In this document: piece by piece, positions 59,994 through 64,000 of the stretch | Layout of the letters: each line of letters opens with the position of its first letter | How positions within the stretch are numbered: the stretch's first letter is position 1 | Source: Archangium violaceum | GTDB taxonomy: Bacteria > Myxococcota > Myxococcia > Myxococcales > Myxococcaceae | Direction: 5' to 3' | Length of the DNA: 64,000 nucleotides | NCBI RefSeq assembly: GCF_016887565.1 | Contig: NZ_CP069396.1 | Coordinates: 3,747,001-3,811,000, forward strand | The notes under the pieces: generated by a model | Database searches by the model: none | What the model was told of the DNA's origin: nothing | Seen by the model: only the letters and a program-made list of their open reading frames with translations | Translations under genes and position numbers: made by a program

Positions 59994-62225
59994 ATGTCTC
60001 TCAAGACACGGTGGCTCGCAAGCATGTTGGGGGTCGTGCTTGCTGGGACAGTCATCACCACGCTCATCAGCTCCAACATCAGCTTCTATGTGGCTGGGAG
60101 GACCTCCTCCGCGTGGTTGTCCGCCACCCAGAAGAACGTGAATGCCTCCATCCACCAGCAGATCTTCACGCGGCTCGAGGTGCAGGCCCGGCTCCTGGCC
60201 GGGCAGCCGGTGCTCGTGGAGGCCTTCTCGACGGAACGGGCCTCGGAGCTTCACTCCCGGATGGACGCGCTCGTGAAGCTTCCGGCGGGAGATTTCTGGG
60301 CCGTGGTGGGTGGGGACGGCTCGGTGCTCGCCACCAGTCTGCCCGACTGCCATGTGGAGGGAGCGGGAGAACGGCCGCCGCCCGGCGCCGCGCCAGCGCG
60401 GTCCTTCGTGATGTGCGGCCGAGTCCCGGCGTTCGCCGTCACGACCGCGTTGACGGCGTCATCCGGTGCGCAGGGCTGGCTCGTCCTGGGCTTCCTGATG
60501 GGGGATGGGTACGCGGATCTCTTCTTCCTGGCCACGGGGGTGGAGGTGATGCTGCTCGACCGGGAGGGGCTGATCACCAGCTCCTTCCATGACACCTCGG
60601 GCAAGCGCGTCTCTCCGGGCCTCGGAGCGATTCCCCAGGAAGCCTTGTGGAGTGCCGAGCCCCGCATCGGGAAGTACGTGCTCGAGGTTCCTCGCTACCG
60701 GGGCTACTTCGGCGTCGTGCCGCCGCACGAGCCAGGAGACGACTCCCTGCCGTGCTACCTGCTCTCGCTCCCCCTCCTCCCCGAGCAGCCGGGGATTCCG
60801 GTCAGGCTCGTGCTCACCAACGCCAGGATCGTCACGGAGGTTGGCGCCGTCTACAGCACGGTGATCATGATCGCCTGGGGCCTGCTGTTGCTGCCGCTCC
60901 TGGGGTTCGTGGTGTGGCGCCTGGTCACCGGCTTCGCGCAGCCCATCTCGCAGCTCGGGAAGATGGCGGCCCGGGTCGCGGAGGGCGACCTGGAGTGCAC
61001 GGTCCCCGTGTCGCGCCAGGACGAGCTGGGCCAGCTCACCCGGGACTTCAATGACATGGTGCGCAAGCTGAGGGAGACCCAGCGCCGGCTCATGCATACG
61101 GAGAAGATGGCCGCCGTCGGCCAGCTCGCCGCGGGAGTGGGACATGAGATCAACAACCCGCTCGCCTACGTCACCGCCAACCTCGGCTTCGCGACGGAGG
61201 CGCTCTCGGCCCTACCGCCCGACCACCTGCCCCCCGAGGTGGTCCTGGAGCTGCGTGAGGTCTCCCAGGTCCTCGATGAAGCGCAGGACGGAGCCAGGCG
61301 GGTCGCCCGGATCGTCCGGGACCTGCGCACCTTCGCCCACGACGACAAGGACGAGGAGAAGCAGGTGATGGAGGTCCGCCAGGTCGTCGAGGCGGCGTTG
61401 AAGTTCGCGTCGAACACCCTGCGCTACCGGGCTCGCGTCACCTGTGACTTCCAGGAGACGGCCCGGGTGGAGGCCAACGAGGCCCGGCTGGCCCAGGTCT
61501 TCATCAACCTGCTCGTCAACGCGGCCCAGGCCATCCCCGAGGGGCATGCGGACGAGAACGAGATCCGCGTCACCACGGCCATGGATGAGGGCGGCTTCGT
61601 GGTGGTGGAGGTGAGCGACACGGGCAAGGGGATGGGGCCGGAAGTGCTCGGGCACCTCTTCGAGCCCTTCTTCACCACCAAGCCCATGGGCCAGGGCACG
61701 GGGCTGGGGTTGTCCATCTCCCGGAACATCATCGAGGGGCTTGGAGGAAGTCTCACGGTCCGGAGCACGCCAGAAAAGGGCAGTACCTTCCGTGTCTCCC
61801 TGCCCCCGGCCCGACAACAGCCTGCGGAGAGCCCGCCGAAGCCCCAGGCGTCTCGCGCCGGACGGAAGAGCGGCTGCGTCCTCGTGGTGGACGACGAGCC
61901 GCTCGTCGGAGCCTCGGCGAAGCGAATCCTGCGCTCCTTGTGTGACGTGGTCGTCGTCACCAGCTCCCGGGAGGCCCTCGCGCTGGTGGAGGCGGGGCGG
62001 CGGTTCGACCTCGTGCTGTGCGATCTGATGATGCCTCAGATGACGGGCATGGAGCTCCATGCGGAGCTCTCGCGCCGCGCCCCGGAGGTCGCCGCCAGGA
62101 TGCTCTTCCTCACCGGCGGTGCCTTCACGTCGGACGCGCAGCGGTTCCTCTCGCAACGGCGGTGGCTCCAGAAGCCCATCGACAACGAGGCCCTTCGGAC
62201 CTGTGTCTCCGAATGGCTGCGCTAG
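59994..62225 (+). CDS. membrane hybrid sensor histidine kinase: sensor-HAMP-HisKA-HATPase-REC
   Basis: 743 residues. Two membrane helices (about 8-30 and 284-306) enclose a ~250-residue periplasmic sensor of Cache-like rhythm (WAVVGGDGSVLATSLPDC, GVEVMLLDREGLITSSF). A HAMP domain follows (PISQLGKMAARVAEGDLE), then HisKA with His in AAGVGHEINNPLAYV, HATPase (GTGLGLSISRNIIEGLGG), and a C-terminal receiver (VLVVDDEP, LCDLMMPQMTG). The kinase and receiver parts resemble the hybrid kinase at 55941-57950 closely, suggesting duplication. Signal unknown. Confidence 0.95.
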   Translation: MSLKTRWLASMLGVVLAGTVITTLISSNISFYVAGRTSSAWLSATQKNVNASIHQQIFTRLEVQARLLAGQPVLVEAFSTERASELHSRMDALVKLPAGDFWAVVGGDGSVLATSLPDCHVEGAGERPPPGAAPARSFVMCGRVPAFAVTTALTASSGAQGWLVLGFLMGDGYADLFFLATGVEVMLLDREGLITSSFHDTSGKRVSPGLGAIPQEALWSAEPRIGKYVLEVPRYRGYFGVVPPHEPGDDSLPCYLLSLPLLPEQPGIPVRLVLTNARIVTEVGAVYSTVIMIAWGLLLLPLLGFVVWRLVTGFAQPISQLGKMAARVAEGDLECTVPVSRQDELGQLTRDFNDMVRKLRETQRRLMHTEKMAAVGQLAAGVGHEINNPLAYVTANLGFATEALSALPPDHLPPEVVLELREVSQVLDEAQDGARRVARIVRDLRTFAHDDKDEEKQVMEVRQVVEAALKFASNTLRYRARVTCDFQETARVEANEARLAQVFINLLVNAAQAIPEGHADENEIRVTTAMDEGGFVVVEVSDTGKGMGPEVLGHLFEPFFTTKPMGQGTGLGLSISRNIIEGLGGSLTVRSTPEKGSTFRVSLPPARQQPAESPPKPQASRAGRKSGCVLVVDDEPLVGASAKRILRSLCDVVVVTSSREALALVEAGRRFDLVLCDLMMPQMTGMELHAELSRRAPEVAARMLFLTGGAFTSDAQRFLSQRRWLQKPIDNEALRTCVSEWLR

Positions 62226-64000
62226 TCACGGCGGACCTTCCACGAAGGTCAGCACCTGCTCGAACGGCACGTCCGACAGCAGGCCGAACAGCTTGTGTCG
62301 GGTGAGTCTGGCGCGGGTGGCGCTCGGCGAGCTGATGCCACAGAGGAATCTCGCCAGCTGCCGGGCGGACGCGAGGGCCTCGTGGCCCTCGGCGCGCAAG
62401 GGCTTCAGCATCGCGGCTTCCCGGGCTCCCGGCGGTCTGACGGCGGAGGGAGGCAACTTGCCGGGGCGCTCGCCCGCGCACCAGCCGCAGTGACCGCAGT
62501 CGCCCCCCAGGTCCTCGCCGAAGTAGTCCATCAGCAAGCGGGTGCGGCAGCCTTCATGGTCGGCGAAGTCCAGGACCTGCCGCAGCCTCCGCATGTCCCG
62601 GCTCTCGCGCTCGTTGAACCGCTCCACCATCGTCCGGGTGAGCCCGTCGACGTCGAAGTCGGTGCGCTTCAGACGGTAGCCCTGGCGTACCCCCGTGACC
62701 TGGAGCTTCAGGGCCTCCTGCTCCTCGAGGTAGTTGAGCGCGGCGATGATGCGCTGGCGCGGCTCGCCCAGCTTCCGGGCGATGTCGTCGAGCTTCAGCC
62801 GCGACCAGGTCTTCATGGGCTCGGCATGGGCGAACACCTGCCGCAGGAATCCGGCACGAGGGGCGTCGAAGCCGGCGATGACCTCGTCGAGCGGCCGCAG
62901 GGCCTGGAACTTGTACTCGGTATAGAACGGGCCGGTGGACTCGAGCAGGCCGTCCAGCTCGAGGTAGGTCATCATCGTCTCGATGACCAGCGGACGGACG
63001 TCGTGGGCTCCGGAGAGCTCGTGGATGGAGATGTCGAAGGTCTCTCCCTGTCCGAGCACATGCCGCAGCACGCCGGCCACGGCCTCGGGCGTGGGCGTGT
63101 CTCCGTAGGTGAAGTTCTCCAGCACCGTCACGTCTTCCATGGCCGCCAGCAGCTCGCAGGTGGAGGGCTTGCCGTCGCGGCCCGCGCGGCCGATCTCCTG
63201 GGCGTAGTTCTCCAGGCTCTTGGGCAGGTTGCAGTGGTAGACAGACCGGATGTCGCTCTTGTCGATGCCCATGCCGAAGGCAATCGTGGCGACCACCACC
63301 GCGTCGGCCGAGCCCATGAACCAGTCCTGCACCTGGTGCCGCACCTCGGGCTCCATGCCGGCGTGGTAGGCCCTGGCGGCGAAGCCGTTGCCGGAGAGGA
63401 AGTCCGCCGTCTCCTCCGCCGTGCGTTGCAGCGTGACGTAGACGATGGTGGGTCCGCGCGGGCGGGAGCGCAGGCGCGACAGCAGCAGCTCCCGGCGCTC
63501 GTCCCCTCCCTGGGTGGGCGTGACGTGCAAGGAGAGGTTGGGCCGGTGGAAGCCGGTCTGGATGACATCCCCGGCGGCGATGTCGAACGCGGCGGCGATG
63601 TCCCGGGCAACCGAGGGCGTGGCGGTCGCGGTCAGTGCCAGCACCCGCTCCACCTTCAGCGTCCTCGCGAGCGAGGCGAGCTTCATGTAATCGGGCCGGA
63701 AGTTGTGACCCCACTCGCTGATGCAGTGGGCCTCGTCCACCGCGAGCATCGCGATGCGCAGGCGGCGGAGCGTCTGCAGGAAACGCTCATTCGCCAGGCG
63801 CTCTGGCGCGACGTAGAGCAGCTTGAGCGTCCCCGCCCGCAGGTCGGAATAGAGCTGGCGGATCTCCTCCGGCCCGAGCGTCGAGTCGAGCCGGGCGGCG
63901 GGGATGCCTCGCCGGGTGAGGAAGTCGATCTGATCCTTCATCAACGCGATGAGCGGAGAGATGACCAGCGTGACGCCCTCCAGCATCAGCGCTGGGAGCT
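62226..64000 (-). CDS. recQ: RecQ-family DNA helicase, N-terminus outside the window
   Basis: 591 codons are visible and the frame stays open to base 64000, starting LPALMLEGVTLVISPLIAL, so motif I (GGGKS) lies just outside. Motif II AVDEAHCISEWGHNFRPDY, motif III LALTATAT, and RecQ motifs IV-VI (YHAGMEPEVR, ATIAFGMGIDKSDIR, QEIGRAGRDG) are present, then a zinc-binding region with CRTRLLMDYFGED and CGHCGWC. The C-terminal ~80 residues (LASARQLARFLCGISSPSA) are not a standard HRDC domain. It ends next to the hybrid kinase stop with no bases between. Confidence 0.93.
   Translation of the reverse strand, partial: LPALMLEGVTLVISPLIALMKDQIDFLTRRGIPAARLDSTLGPEEIRQLYSDLRAGTLKLLYVAPERLANERFLQTLRRLRIAMLAVDEAHCISEWGHNFRPDYMKLASLARTLKVERVLALTATATPSVARDIAAAFDIAAGDVIQTGFHRPNLSLHVTPTQGGDERRELLLSRLRSRPRGPTIVYVTLQRTAEETADFLSGNGFAARAYHAGMEPEVRHQVQDWFMGSADAVVVATIAFGMGIDKSDIRSVYHCNLPKSLENYAQEIGRAGRDGKPSTCELLAAMEDVTVLENFTYGDTPTPEAVAGVLRHVLGQGETFDISIHELSGAHDVRPLVIETMMTYLELDGLLESTGPFYTEYKFQALRPLDEVIAGFDAPRAGFLRQVFAHAEPMKTWSRLKLDDIARKLGEPRQRIIAALNYLEEQEALKLQVTGVRQGYRLKRTDFDVDGLTRTMVERFNERESRDMRRLRQVLDFADHEGCRTRLLMDYFGEDLGGDCGHCGWCAGERPGKLPPSAVRPPGAREAAMLKPLRAEGHEALASARQLARFLCGISSPSATRARLTRHKLFGLLSDVPFEQVLTFVEGPP

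Overview
The window looks like chromosomal DNA of a myxobacterium, most likely of the Cystobacterineae (Archangium/Cystobacter/Myxococcus relatives). The basis is the very high G+C with strong third-position bias (long meaningless ORFs lie antisense to many genes), the many Ser/Thr kinases and hybrid histidine kinases, a TIGR02265-type protein, ECF-sigma operons and numerous lipoproteins. This placement rests on gene content only. No rRNA, intact tRNA, CRISPR array or complete insertion sequence was seen.

Region 1 (1-14124) is the most unusual part. A vWA-type membrane protein (N-terminus outside the window) is followed by a tubulin/FtsZ-like protein with a GGTGSG box, a membrane protein with only the N-terminal glycine-rich loop of that fold, and a membrane protein ending in the CxC-x3-CxxC zinc cluster of MrfA-type DUF1998 proteins but with a helicase core that has lost its ATPase motifs. 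The last three overlap or abut. Two membrane Ser/Thr kinases follow on the same strand, one carrying a C-terminal TM2-like module. A more AT-rich Cys-rich lipoprotein plus partner gene sits between the vWA and tubulin-like genes and looks inserted; it may be a toxin/immunity-type pair.

Region 2 (14125-25434) is mixed metabolism: a PLP group II decarboxylase with a Kelch-repeat remnant directly after its stop, a secreted beta-propeller-like protein, nrfHA (ammonifying nitrite reductase, all five haem motifs CxxCH), an SGNH hydrolase, a FabH-like protein without the catalytic Cys, an ECF sigma/anti-sigma/Spy-like operon, a near-perfect heptad-repeat coiled-coil protein, a TIGR02265-type protein and a peroxiredoxin.

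Region 3 (25515-36426) holds a YcaO-TfuA pair (backbone thioamidation machinery) without a visible precursor peptide, a Cys-rich lipoprotein, an orphan DNA methyltransferase, DAACS and OPT transporters, a SlyD-like FKBP, a hypothetical protein, a POTRA-like lipoprotein and a SAM methyltransferase.

Region 4 (36445-48502) is translation-related: two ABC-F ATPases, an RhlE-type DEAD-box helicase, EF-G, an RsuA/RluB pseudouridine synthase and a TrmJ-like RNA methyltransferase, with a DUF1028 protein and an SRPBCC protein among them. This stretch carries a family of REP-like palindromic repeats near gene 3' ends, including two long, almost identical copies in inverted orientation; one copy encodes the C-terminus of the pseudouridine synthase.

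Region 5 (48503-55923) has three perfect palindromes sharing CTTGTAGACGTCTACAAG. One lies upstream of an unrecognised 233-residue protein and two lie upstream of a 1904-residue alpha-2-macroglobulin lipoprotein with an intact CIEQ thioester motif; they are probably operators of a shared regulator. Region 6 (55941-64000) is a two-component cluster (two hybrid kinases, a stand-alone receiver, a PAS kinase) followed by a RecQ-type helicase that runs off the window.
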